Below the pieces are notes generated by a model. The model saw only the letters and a list, made by a program, of their open reading frames with translations, was not told the origin of the DNA and ran no database searches. The position numbers were made by a program, and so were the translations under genes. From DASUPK01 sp963797265 (GTDB lineage: Bacteria > Actinomycetota > Thermoleophilia > Solirubrobacterales > 70-9): a stretch of DNA of 64,000 bases. The first letter of the stretch is position 1. The number at the start of each line of letters is the position of its first letter. Shown here piece after piece: positions 34,601 through 41,920 of the stretch. The stretch is from positions 124,001-188,000 of the forward strand of contig CAWCOY010000006.1 in NCBI GenBank assembly GCA_963797265.1. Reading direction: 5' to 3'.

Positions 34601-35084
34601 GGAGCTGTCCGACGCCGGCGATGAGATCCGGGTTCGGGTCGTCCAGCAGGATCCGGCGGCGACCCGATCGCAGCGCCACCGCGAGCTGGCGGCCCTCGCT
34701 GCCTCGCCCTGGCTCGCAATCCTCCATCCCGCCCACGCCTACGGCGAGCACCACCTCACCGACCTCGTGCTGACCACTCGGTTCGCCGATGCGGACGTAA
34801 TCGGCACCGCGTCCTTCGAGACGACGGAGGGAGCCGACGCGATCGACCGGAGCCTCGAGAACCGCTTCGTGGATTCCGTCCATCCGCATTCGGTGCTGGT
34901 CAAGCGCGAGCTGGTCGCAAGGCGCGGCTGGCCGGACGACGCCGGGGGCGGGTCCCTCAGGGACTGGGCCCGCCACGGAGTGCGGATCTACTCCGGCGAC
35001 GCGGGCAGCTTCCGGGCGGACGAGGCGCTCGGCCCCCCGGGCCGGGCCACAGCCGCGGGCTCCGATCGAACCCCGGAGGGCTAG
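31659..35084 (+). CDS. Coiled-coil CgeB-type glycosyltransferase fusion
   Basis: A 1141-residue, presumably cytoplasmic protein. Residues ~15-480 are an almost uninterrupted coiled coil rich in Glu, Arg and Leu (repeats such as LREREGELEENIA). An Ala/Pro/Lys linker spans ~500-590. Residues ~600-930 resemble the CgeB/DUF3880 glycosyltransferase group: LLRIESEGWAEAL, PTVFWNKEDPVHFERF, DYVFTTDANCIDRY, LPYDEMIEAYKAHRVFLNVNS and MFSRRVFELLACGTAVVST. The last ~200 residues look like part of a GT2-type domain (FRAVVASISAQETRPAELLIG, SPWLAILHPAHAYGEHHL). The coil may organise the neighbouring glycosyltransferases into a complex. The GTG overlaps the previous stop; the next gene starts four bases after this one. 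Confidence 0.83.
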   Translation: MADDKSTKRTTTPRRSAAAEAERLAAEKEAAEDRVFSLTHRVATLEGRERDLNELIIGHRERIASLEAERDAFAKELERGSAELDAIRERERQLAGDLASARERAAALEAEHAAVGEKLAEEKRRSDRLAAREIERDARLAEARDRIAELERNGDVAKLELERAEQRSVELRERDGELVEQLSDHRDRITTLEAELEKQRERTGELASELGGRAERIASLEAESELLRNELDASRRENEALREREREVQNRTVILHEQVARLEAEEAMLNRALAEERTARSALEQQEGSIKPQLERARERIRALETQREELREGAERRERDLRGRMEAIQEQVGRLEARRETLERTIAEEHGSKGALEERETELEAARGRIAELEAKRAELVAELEGEQRSAATLREREGELEENIATLREREGELEENIAELRERESELQATVEDIREQVNRLEVQRTGMVAERDQLTSERNRLRSRLEQLESSRTYRMMRFTWRMRARLRHPFRRSARPALAKGRGAAAKKAPAKPAPALTSGEQPSAKRKPMRAPAMRKPAKPAPAAAEAPQAPAAKPEPAPEPKAPEAQPAAPVAEELAERERWLAKPQAPPADVGQLRVAGILDEMSAACFGPDCDLLRIESEGWAEALEAHEPHLLLVESTWQGNNGSWQYMVASYTHPDYIGLPNLRALIAWCRERDIPTVFWNKEDPVHFERFKEAAALFDYVFTTDANCIDRYAALEREGTGPISALRFAAQPRVHNPIGAPAERSTSPVFAGAYYRDRHVDRQKSLQMLLDAAMPFGLEIYDRRFGHEDKAFGFPERFTDRVQGALPYDEMIEAYKAHRVFLNVNSVHDSPTMFSRRVFELLACGTAVVSTESVGVERTLGDVVSMVETPAAATEALTKLQDEEYWRELTRRGRRRVIGEHTYRHRLAEIATALGFNVTAYPDEQVAALALVDDVEQARRFRAVVASISAQETRPAELLIGSHTSVAGDLQELSDAGDEIRVRVVQQDPAATRSQRHRELAALAASPWLAILHPAHAYGEHHLTDLVLTTRFADADVIGTASFETTEGADAIDRSLENRFVDSVHPHSVLVKRELVARRGWPDDAGGGSLRDWARHGVRIYSGDAGSFRADEALGPPGRATAAGSDRTPEG
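32835..32918 (+). repeat. Two tandem 42-bp repeats in the coiled-coil region
   Basis: Copies at 32835-32876 and 32877-32918 are identical and a diverged third copy follows. They encode the 14-residue unit LREREGELEENIAT, two heptads long. Such a tract can expand or contract by slippage without losing frame. Confidence 0.85.
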
Positions 35085-35088
35085 GAGT

Positions 35089-37326
35089 ATGAGCCCGGCG
35101 GCGTCAGACGGCCGGCTCAGCTCGAGCGCGGAGCGAGACCGGCCCCTCAAGATCGCCCTCTACGGCGAGGTGAACATGAACCTGCTCGACGGGTCATCCG
35201 TCTGGATGCAGTCGATGGCCCAGATGCTCACCTCGCTTCCCGGCGTCGAGGTCACGCTGCTGCTGCGCTGCCCGGAGGAGCGCCAGGTGCTCACAGGCCC
35301 GCTCCATTCCCACCCCCGCGTCGAGCTGATCGATCCAAGGGCCGAACCTGACCCACCGCCCCGCCTCAGCCCGGCCGGGGCGGTCGACGCGCTGCAGGCC
35401 CTTGACGCGCACCGCCACTTCGACATCGTGCTTCTCCGCGGCGCCAACGTCACCGAGGAGGCGTGCCGGCGAGCCGCGTTCCCGGGGCGGCTCTGGATCT
35501 ACCACCTCTCCGAATCCCGCCCGGGTGCCGAGGCGGAGCAGCTGCGGCGGGTCGCGGGGTGCGCCGCTCGGATCCTCTGCCAGACCGACGCGATCCTCGC
35601 CCTGGCCGAAGCGGCGGCTCCCGAGCACGCCGGCAAGCTCATGCTGCTTCCGCCGATGATCCCCGCCCCGGCGGCTTCCGACCCGGTCCCCAGCGCCGAG
35701 CCCGATGCTCCGCTGAAGCTGATCTACGCCGGGAAGTTCGCGCCCGAGTACGAGTTCATCGAGATGCTGGAGACCTTCAAGAGGCTGCGGCGCAGTCATC
35801 CCGAGGCCGAGCTCCATCTGGTCGGCGACAAGATCCACAACCCATCCGACGACCCCACCTTTAAGCCGAGGGCCGAAGCCGCGCTCGCCGAGACGGAGAA
35901 CGTCGTCTGGCACGGCGGCGTGGGCCGAGAGCAGGTGACGGTGCTCCTGCGCGAGGCCGATGTCGCCCTCTCCGTTCGCCATCCGATGATGTCGCGGAGC
36001 AAGGAACTCTCCACGAAGGTCCTTGAGTACGGGGCGGCCGGCTGCGCCGTGCTGCTCAACCGGACGCCCCTCTACGAGGAGCTGCTCGGAGCCGACTATC
36101 CCCTCTTCGCCTCCGGCGGCGATGACGCGCTCACCGCTCTGAAGCGTGTTTGGGAGGACCCGGCGGTGCGCCAGCTCGCGGCCGAGCGCTGCAAGGCGGC
36201 GTCGGAAGCGTTCACCTTCGAGCGCGTCGCCGGGAACCTCGAGCCCTACCTCACCAGCGCGGCTCCGCTCATCCACCTCTCCGCCGGCGAGGGCCAGCGG
36301 CACCTGGTGATCGCCGGTCACGACTTCAAGTTCCTCTCTGGGATCCCCGACCGGGCGGTGGCAATCGGCGCGGAGGTCCGTGAGGACGTCTGGGGCGGCC
36401 ACACCAAGCACGACGTCGAAGCGAGCGAACGGCTGCTCGAGTGGGCGGACATCGCCCTCTGCGAGTGGTGCCTCGGAAACGCCGTTTGGTACAGCGAGAA
36501 CGTCCGCGACGATCAGCGCCTGGTGATCCGCTTCCACCGCGTCGAGCGGACGACCGACTACCCCGCCGCGGTAGACATCGACCGGGTCGACCGGGTGGTG
36601 TTCGTCGGCCCGCACCTGCTCGAGGAGGCCGCGCATCGCTACGGCTGGCCGCGGGAGAAGCTCCGGCTCGTTCCGAACGCGATCGACGTGACGGCGCTCC
36701 GCCGGGAGAAGCTTCCCGGGAGCTCGTTCAACCTCGGGATGATCGGCTTCGTCCCGGCGATCAAGCGAATCGACCGAGCCCTGGACATCCTCGAGCTCCT
36801 GCGCGCCCGCGACCGGAGGTTCCGCCTACTGGTCAAGGGGAAGCCCCCGTGGGCGTTCCCGTGGATGCGGCAGCGCGACGAGGAGCGGCGCATGTTCCAG
36901 GAGGCTTACCGGAGGATCGATTCGGCGCCTCTGCTGCGTGGCGCGGTCAGCTTCGAGGAGCACGGGCCGAATATCCCGGCGTTCCTGCGCAAGGTCGGAG
37001 TCATCCTCTCGGTCAGCGATTGGGAGGGCCACCAGGTGGCCCTGGCGGAGGGCATGGCGTCCGGGTGCGTGCCCGTGATCATCGATCGGCTCGGCGCCCG
37101 CGAGCAGTACGACCCCGCCTGGATCCACGATTCCCCCGACGAAGCCGCGGCATCAATCCTCCGGCTGGTGGAGAGCGGGCAGTTCGAGGCGGAGCAGCAG
37201 CGCTCGGCGGACTTCGCCGACCGCTGGAGCCTGGCGAGGATCATGCCGCTCTGGGACGAGGTGCTGGGGTTCTCCGACGGATCGCCGGACCCGGCGCAGC
37301 GCGCGGCTCTCTCGGTTGCCAGGTAG
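35089..37326 (+). CDS. Tandem two-domain glycosyltransferase
   Basis: A 745-residue protein with two GT-B units. Residues ~20-400 are a paralogue of the protein at 30493 (LKIALYGEVNMNLLDGSSVW, LKLIYAGKFAPEYEFIEMLETF, ELHLVGDKIHNPSDDP, STKVLEYGAAGCAVLLNR). Residues ~405-735 are a second GT4-like unit (HLVIAGHDFKFLSGIPDRA, LRLVPNAIDVTALRRE, NLGMIGFVPAIKRIDRALDIL, VGVILSVSDWEGHQVALAEGMASGCVPVI). A bifunctional enzyme adding two sugars, or one catalytic and one binding unit, are both possible. The ATG has GGAG-type sequence close upstream. The 3' end overlaps the hydrolase gene by 11 bases. Confidence 0.87.
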   Translation: MSPAASDGRLSSSAERDRPLKIALYGEVNMNLLDGSSVWMQSMAQMLTSLPGVEVTLLLRCPEERQVLTGPLHSHPRVELIDPRAEPDPPPRLSPAGAVDALQALDAHRHFDIVLLRGANVTEEACRRAAFPGRLWIYHLSESRPGAEAEQLRRVAGCAARILCQTDAILALAEAAAPEHAGKLMLLPPMIPAPAASDPVPSAEPDAPLKLIYAGKFAPEYEFIEMLETFKRLRRSHPEAELHLVGDKIHNPSDDPTFKPRAEAALAETENVVWHGGVGREQVTVLLREADVALSVRHPMMSRSKELSTKVLEYGAAGCAVLLNRTPLYEELLGADYPLFASGGDDALTALKRVWEDPAVRQLAAERCKAASEAFTFERVAGNLEPYLTSAAPLIHLSAGEGQRHLVIAGHDFKFLSGIPDRAVAIGAEVREDVWGGHTKHDVEASERLLEWADIALCEWCLGNAVWYSENVRDDQRLVIRFHRVERTTDYPAAVDIDRVDRVVFVGPHLLEEAAHRYGWPREKLRLVPNAIDVTALRREKLPGSSFNLGMIGFVPAIKRIDRALDILELLRARDRRFRLLVKGKPPWAFPWMRQRDEERRMFQEAYRRIDSAPLLRGAVSFEEHGPNIPAFLRKVGVILSVSDWEGHQVALAEGMASGCVPVIIDRLGAREQYDPAWIHDSPDEAAASILRLVESGQFEAEQQRSADFADRWSLARIMPLWDEVLGFSDGSPDPAQRAALSVAR

Positions 37327-38413
37327 CGGGACCCAGCTGCGGCTGCGACGGACGCTCGGCTGCACTCTGATCGGGCTCGTGCTCACGACCCTGAGCGGCT
37401 GCGGCGGCGGCTCGGGCGGGTCCGGAGTGGAGAAGCTGATCTGGGGGCCGACCAGGCTGCCGGACGGAAGCTCCGCGTTTTCCACCTATGAGGAGCTGGG
37501 CGTCGACGTCTACCAGATCCAGCTGCGCTGGCCGGCCGTGACCCGCACGCGCCCGGCTTCGCCGGAGGACCCGGCCGACCCCGCGTATCGCTGGCCCGCC
37601 GACCTCGAGTACGCCGTCTCACAGGCCGAGGAGCACGGGATCGCCGTGGCGGTGCTCGTCACGCACAGCCCGCCCTGGGCCAACGGAGGCCGAGGGCATC
37701 TCTGGGCACCGGATCCGACCGACTTCGCTCAGTTCCTGACCGCCGCGTCCCGCCGCTACCCCACCGTGCACCGCTGGATGATCTGGGGGGAGCCCAACCG
37801 GGCGGACCGGTTCCTCCCAAACGAGGCGAACAGCCCGATCGGACCGCGGACCTACGCCCCGCTGCTCGACGCCGCCTACGGCGCGCTCAAGTCGGTCTCC
37901 CCAGACAACATCGTGATCGGCGGGGACACCTTCACCGGGGGCGACGTGAAACCGCAGCAGTTCATCGAGTGGATGAGGCTGCCGTCCGGGCAGCCCCCGC
38001 GGCTCGACTGGTACGGCCACAACCCCTACCCATTCCGCTTCCCGGACATGCGCAAGCGCCCGGTCCCAGGCGGGTGGCGCGATCTGAGCGACCTCGACAC
38101 CCTCGCCGACGAGGTCGATCGCGCCTACCGATCCCGAGGCGAGACCCCGCGTCTGTGGCTCTCCGAGTTCACCGTCCAGTCGGACCACACCTCGAGCGTC
38201 TTCGAGGCATTCGTCACCCAGCCCTCGCAGGCGCGATGGCTCACCGCCGGCTACGACACGGCCGCCGAGGTCCCGCAAGTCGAGGGCCTTGGCTGGTTCA
38301 CGCTCCTTGACCAGGCCGGCGGAGCACTGGCCGCCCATTGGGGCCTGCTTACGAGTGACGGCAAGACGAAGAAACCGGCCTTCCGCGCCTACGAGGATGT
38401 GGGCGGGCCGTAG
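37316..38413 (+). CDS. Lipoprotein glycoside hydrolase (TIM-barrel, GH5/GH39-like)
   Basis: A 365-residue predicted lipoprotein. The N-terminus (LGCTLIGLVLTTLSGC) carries a lipobox, so it should be anchored outside the cell membrane. The barrel shows VDVYQIQLRWPAVT, GIAVAVLVTHSPPWA, the probable acid/base motif MIWGEPN and the probable nucleophile LWLSEF, with YGHNPYPF between. This pattern fits clan GH-A glycosidases. It may cleave or remodel the exported glycan. The start is TTG at 37316, overlapping the end of the glycosyltransferase gene, so it ends the plus-strand operon. The precise family is uncertain. Confidence 0.8.
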   Translation: MPGSGTQLRLRRTLGCTLIGLVLTTLSGCGGGSGGSGVEKLIWGPTRLPDGSSAFSTYEELGVDVYQIQLRWPAVTRTRPASPEDPADPAYRWPADLEYAVSQAEEHGIAVAVLVTHSPPWANGGRGHLWAPDPTDFAQFLTAASRRYPTVHRWMIWGEPNRADRFLPNEANSPIGPRTYAPLLDAAYGALKSVSPDNIVIGGDTFTGGDVKPQQFIEWMRLPSGQPPRLDWYGHNPYPFRFPDMRKRPVPGGWRDLSDLDTLADEVDRAYRSRGETPRLWLSEFTVQSDHTSSVFEAFVTQPSQARWLTAGYDTAAEVPQVEGLGWFTLLDQAGGALAAHWGLLTSDGKTKKPAFRAYEDVGGP

Positions 38414-38427
38414 CCGGGGGGAGGGTC

Positions 38428-38946
38428 TCAGTCCTTTCCCGGGCTGACCTCAAACCGGTGGCGAACCTCGGTCCACGTCTCACCGCCAAGCCTCTGCTTG
38501 CGGGTGGCGCCGTCCCAGTGCCAGCCGTGGGCCTCGTAGAGCCCGCGGGTGGGATTCCACTCCGCGGTCCAGAGCGTGGCCTCCCGGTAGCCGCGCCGCT
38601 CGAGCTCCTCGCTCGAGGCGACCAGCAGAGCGCTGCCGAGGCCCCTCCCCCACGCTTCCGGGTCGGCGTAGAGCCGGCCGAGCTTGGCGACCTTCGCAGG
38701 ATCGGCGACCGGATCGTCGCTCGGGAGGAGGGTCGCCAGGGCCGCGACCGCGCCGTCGAGCTCCGCAACCAGGATGCTCACCTCGGGATGCGCGATCCCC
38801 TCCTCCCACTCCTCCACGGACGAGGTGAACGCCTGGATGGTCTCCTCCCGGAGGTGGTCGGCCCAGCCCGCCCGTCCGGCGGCGACGTAGACCTCCGCGA
38901 GCCGCGAGGCATCGTCGGGACGCGCGAATCTCACCTCGGCGCCCAT
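38428..38946 (-). CDS. GNAT family N-acetyltransferase
   Basis: A 172-residue GNAT protein. The start VRFARPDDASRLAEVYVAAG, the strand VSILVAELDGAVAALATLL, and the acetyl-CoA pocket LGRLYADPEAWGRGLGSALL (R/Q-x-x-G-x-G/A type) are typical, followed by ATLWTAEWNPTRGLYEAHGW. It transfers an acetyl group to an unknown amine. The ATG at 38946 overlaps the stop of the membrane-protein gene (TGATG), so I prefer it to the longer frame that reaches 39021. Confidence 0.88.
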   Translation of the reverse strand: MGAEVRFARPDDASRLAEVYVAAGRAGWADHLREETIQAFTSSVEEWEEGIAHPEVSILVAELDGAVAALATLLPSDDPVADPAKVAKLGRLYADPEAWGRGLGSALLVASSEELERRGYREATLWTAEWNPTRGLYEAHGWHWDGATRKQRLGGETWTEVRHRFEVSPGKD

Positions 38947-39575
38947 CACCGGGATCTGGCTCCCGATCCAAGGAGCCACGGCGGGGGTTTGACGAGTACC
39001 CGCGCTGCCCAGAGGAAGCACAACGCTCCGAGAAGAGTGGTCGACGTCGCCAGCGATGCGTTGAGGAGATGGTCCGTGTCCGGGACCACGAACGCCGCCA
39101 CCGCCGAGACGCCGAATGCGACCGAGCCGGTCAGGTTGAGCGTCGCGGAGCGCCGAACGAGCAGGATGGCGTGAAGAACCGCGATCTCGGCCAGCACACT
39201 GGAGACGAGGAAACAGATCGACCCGAATACATCCGGCGCCCAGACGAGCAAGTCGGCGCTCTTCGTAGAGAGGTGGTGATACATCGCGGCGAAAGTCGAG
39301 ATGTTGAAGAAGAGGGTGCCAGCGAACTGCACGGCCGCCGCACGGACCTCGTTGCCTTGCCCGCGGGCGGTTCGCAACTGCTCGGAGGCGGCCGTCGTGA
39401 AGAAGAGCGAGCCGACGAAGTAGATCACCCCAACCGCCTTATCCGAGACGCTCGATGCGCCCGGCAGCGATGCCACCGCGAAACAGCCCGAGCCGATCAT
39501 GAACAGGATTCCGATCCGCCGGGCGTCGCCTCGGGCGGCTCCCGCGCCGATCGCGGCGGCAGAGCCGGCGCTCAT
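38946..39575 (-). CDS. Multi-pass membrane protein, YrhK-like repeats
   Basis: A 209-residue integral membrane protein with about six hydrophobic segments (IGILFMIGSGCFAVASL, GVIYFVGSLFFTTAASEQL, FAGTLFFNISTFAAMYHH, SICFLVSSVLAEIAVL, VAFGVSAVAAFVV, TLLGALCFLWAARVLV). The GSLFF/GTLFF/GSICF pattern resembles YrhK-type proteins, whose function is unknown. The ATG at 39575 is the first methionine of the membrane-like part; the long upstream extension of this frame is antisense to the epimerase gene. It is translationally coupled to the acetyltransferase. Confidence 0.7.
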   Translation of the reverse strand: MSAGSAAAIGAGAARGDARRIGILFMIGSGCFAVASLPGASSVSDKAVGVIYFVGSLFFTTAASEQLRTARGQGNEVRAAAVQFAGTLFFNISTFAAMYHHLSTKSADLLVWAPDVFGSICFLVSSVLAEIAVLHAILLVRRSATLNLTGSVAFGVSAVAAFVVPDTDHLLNASLATSTTLLGALCFLWAARVLVKPPPWLLGSGARSR

Positions 39576-39631
39576 CGTCGGCTCCGGATCGATTCGCCGG
39601 CCACCGCGGGAACCTAACGGCGATGCCCAGA

Positions 39632-39637
39632 TAGCAT
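39632..39637 (+). promoter_or_regulatory. Candidate -10 box (leaderless) of the TIGR01777 gene
   Basis: TAGCAT is followed by seven bases and the ATG at 39645. This is the TANNNT-N6/7-start spacing seen before several other genes here. No -35 is obvious. Confidence 0.45.
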
Positions 39638-39644
39638 CGTCCCA

Positions 39645-40556
39645 ATGCGCGTTCTCGTCACCGGAGCGTCCGGTCTGCTCGGGTCCGCCGTCTCCGATGC
39701 CCTCGTGGCACGCGGCGACGAAGTGGTCGGCCTCACACGCGACCCGGATCGAGCCCGTCCAAAGAACCCCACCGTCCGCTGGCACGCCTGGAGCCCGACC
39801 ACAGAGCGCCCGCCCGGCGCGGCGCTCAGGGGCATCGACGGCGTCGTCAACCTGATCGGCGAGGAGATCAACCAGCGGCTCACCGATGAGGCAAAGGTCC
39901 GCATCCGTGAGAGCCGTATCCGGGGCACACGCAACCTGCTGGAGGGAATTGAGGCGTCCCCAACGGAGCCGAGCGTCTTCGTCGGGCAGTCCGCGATCGG
40001 TTACTACGGCGATCGCGGGGCGCAGGTCATCGATGAGGAGTCCGGGGCGGGCGAGCCGGGCTTCATCACCGATGTGGTGAGCGACTGGGAGGCGGCGGAG
40101 AAGCAGGCCGAGGATGCGGTCGACCGCCTCGTCATCTTCCGAACCGGGCTGGTCCTCACCAAGGAAGGTGGGCTGATCAAGCAGCTGCTCCTTCCCTTCA
40201 AGCTCGGGCTTGGCGGGCCGATCGCGGGCGGCGACCAGTACATGTCCTGGATTCATATCGAGGACGTCGTCGGCCTCTTCCTCTGGGCCCTCGACGACCA
40301 CCGCGCCTGGGGACTGATCAACGCGACCGCCCCCGACCCGGTCACGAACAGCGAGTTCTCGAAGGCCCTCGGCCGCGCGCTTCATCGCCCCGCCTTCATG
40401 CCGGTTCCGAAGTTCGCGGTCGCGGCGCTCCGGGGAGGCGAGCTCGCCGATGCCGTCGCCGGCGGCGCACGAGTCGTGCCCCGGCGCGCCCTCGACCTCG
40501 GCTACGAGTTCCGCCACCGTGATCTCGACGAGGCGCTGCGCACCACGCTGCAGTGA
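39645..40556 (+). CDS. TIGR01777 family epimerase-like protein (YfcH/SDR39U1)
   Basis: A 303-residue extended SDR. The NAD(P)-binding motif is MRVLVTGASGLLGSAVSDALV. Further family marks are GIDGVVNLIGEEINQRLTDEAK, RIRESRIRGTRNLLEGI, GQSAIGYYGDRG (active-site tyrosine region), VIFRTGLVLTKEGGL and the C-terminal DUF1731-like stretch RALHRPAFMPVPKFAV. The substrate of this widespread family is unknown. It is divergent from the membrane-protein operon and ends three bases before the convergent YihY gene. Confidence 0.92.
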   Translation: MRVLVTGASGLLGSAVSDALVARGDEVVGLTRDPDRARPKNPTVRWHAWSPTTERPPGAALRGIDGVVNLIGEEINQRLTDEAKVRIRESRIRGTRNLLEGIEASPTEPSVFVGQSAIGYYGDRGAQVIDEESGAGEPGFITDVVSDWEAAEKQAEDAVDRLVIFRTGLVLTKEGGLIKQLLLPFKLGLGGPIAGGDQYMSWIHIEDVVGLFLWALDDHRAWGLINATAPDPVTNSEFSKALGRALHRPAFMPVPKFAVAALRGGELADAVAGGARVVPRRALDLGYEFRHRDLDEALRTTLQ

Positions 40557-40559
40557 CGT

Positions 40560-41573
40560 TCAGACGGTCCTGGGCCGCTTCGGCGTGTCGCGCGGCTCGA
40601 GCTGGATCTCGCGCTCCGCCCCGGGCAGACCCTCCTTGAACTGCACGTCGCGCTCTCGCTCGGCGTTGAGCTCGTGCCCGAACAGGATCGCGAGGTTCGT
40701 GATCCACATCCAGATCAGGAGGACGACCACCCCAGCCATCGAGCCGTAAGTCTTGTTGTAGGAGCCGAATTGCGAGACATAGAGGCCGAAGGCGCCGGAC
40801 GCCACCAGCCAGACCACGAGCGCGACCAGCCCGCCGGGGGTAATCCAGGTGAAGCCGCGCTGCCTCACGTTTGGCGAGGCGTAGTAGATGAGCGCGATCA
40901 TGAGCAGGAAGAGCGCCGCGATCACCGCCCATTTCACGATCTTCCAGACCGAGACGGCCGCTCCGGAGACGCCGATGGGCTCGGCCACATCGGAGACGAT
41001 CGGGCCCGTGAGAACGATGCCGATGGCCATCAGCGCCAGCAGGAGGATGATCACCAGCGTCAACAGGAGCTGCAGCGGCCGGAGCTTCCATAACGGCCGG
41101 CCCTCCCGCGTCTCGTAGATCACGTTGGAGGCCCGGATGAACGCGCCGAGGTAACCCGAGGCCGACCAGAGGGCCACGAGGGTGCTGGCGACCAGGGCGA
41201 AGCCGGCCGTGGCGCGGCTCTCGGTCACCTGCTTGATCGGGCCCTCGAAAGTGCTGGCCGCTGTGTCCGGCCCGACTCTGGTGACGATATCGGAGAGGGT
41301 GTTCGTCGTTGACTCGGGGTCGCCGACCAGTCCGACGATCGAGACCAGGGCGATCAGTACGGGGAACATCGAGAGCAGGCCGTAGTAGGTGAGCGTCGCC
41401 GCCCAATCGGTCAGGTTGTCCTCCTGGAACTCCTGCACGGTGCGCTTGAGCGTCGCCCGGAACCCGGTCCTCCTCTCGACTCCCGTCGGCACGTAGTCGC
41501 CGCCGCGCCGCTGCGTCGGGTCCTCGTCCTGGTCGCTCCTCGGCGACCGCTCCTCGGGACGGGTGTCCGCCAT
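40560..41573 (-). CDS. YihY/BrkB family membrane protein
   Basis: A 337-residue protein with six hydrophobic helices after a charged ~55-residue N-terminus. Family marks include NLTDWAATLTYYGLLSMFPVLIALVS, the SASGYLGAFIRASNVIYETREG turn and YNKTYGSMAGVVVLLIWMWITNLAILFGHELNAE. Despite the old name RNase BN it is not a nuclease; a transport or envelope role is supposed. The ATG at 41573 is preceded by TAGGAG; it follows the DUF4235 gene by nine bases, so the two are probably cotranscribed. Confidence 0.93.
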   Translation of the reverse strand: MADTRPEERSPRSDQDEDPTQRRGGDYVPTGVERRTGFRATLKRTVQEFQEDNLTDWAATLTYYGLLSMFPVLIALVSIVGLVGDPESTTNTLSDIVTRVGPDTAASTFEGPIKQVTESRATAGFALVASTLVALWSASGYLGAFIRASNVIYETREGRPLWKLRPLQLLLTLVIILLLALMAIGIVLTGPIVSDVAEPIGVSGAAVSVWKIVKWAVIAALFLLMIALIYYASPNVRQRGFTWITPGGLVALVVWLVASGAFGLYVSQFGSYNKTYGSMAGVVVLLIWMWITNLAILFGHELNAERERDVQFKEGLPGAEREIQLEPRDTPKRPRTV

Positions 41574-41582
41574 AGTCGTCTC

Positions 41583-41858
41583 CTACCCGCGCTCGGGGGA
41601 TTCCTCGCCGGGCCATTCGCCGGTCATCCGGGCGAAGCCCCGGCGGGCGGCGTGCTCGAAGAGCCCCTTGACCAGCCGGTAGATTGCCCCCTCGATGGCG
41701 AGCGCGATGACCAGCTTCGCGATGCTCACTTCACGGTGCTCGGGCTGCGGGGGCTCGCGCTCGTCGACCTTGCCCCAGATCACGTCGAAGGCCTTCCGGC
41801 CGATCAGGCCGGCCAGGATGCCTCCGAGGATGCTGATCGGGAGGAATGCCACCTTCAT
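41583..41858 (-). CDS. DUF4235 small membrane protein
   Basis: A 91-residue protein matching the DUF4235 pattern: a first hydrophobic segment (FLPISILGGILAGLIGRKAFDVIWGKV), a charged linker (DEREPPQPEHRE) and a second segment (KLVIALAIEGAIYRLVKGLFEHAARRGFARMTGEWPGE). The family is actinobacterial and of unknown role, possibly in cell-envelope stress. It is the first gene of an operon with YihY and diverges from the dioxygenase gene. Confidence 0.85.
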   Translation of the reverse strand: MKVAFLPISILGGILAGLIGRKAFDVIWGKVDEREPPQPEHREVSIAKLVIALAIEGAIYRLVKGLFEHAARRGFARMTGEWPGEESPERG

Positions 41859-41880
41859 GCCCTGAATCTGCCCGGCCCTT

Positions 41881-41899
41881 CGGGGCTGAAAACGCCCCG
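41881..41899. promoter_or_regulatory. Hairpin in the DUF4235/dioxygenase intergenic region
   Basis: CGGGGC, seven bases, GCCCCG forms a perfect 6-bp stem 21 bases before the dioxygenase ATG and 22 bases from the DUF4235 start. It may be an operator or an RNA hairpin; G+C-rich chance symmetry cannot be excluded. Confidence 0.3.
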
Positions 41900-41920
41900 G
41901 ATGGGGGAAGATGGGTAGCG

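Noticed and set aside
39576..40517. N-terminal extension of the membrane-protein frame
   Set aside because: It is antisense to the TIGR01777 gene; the membrane part begins at ATG 39575.
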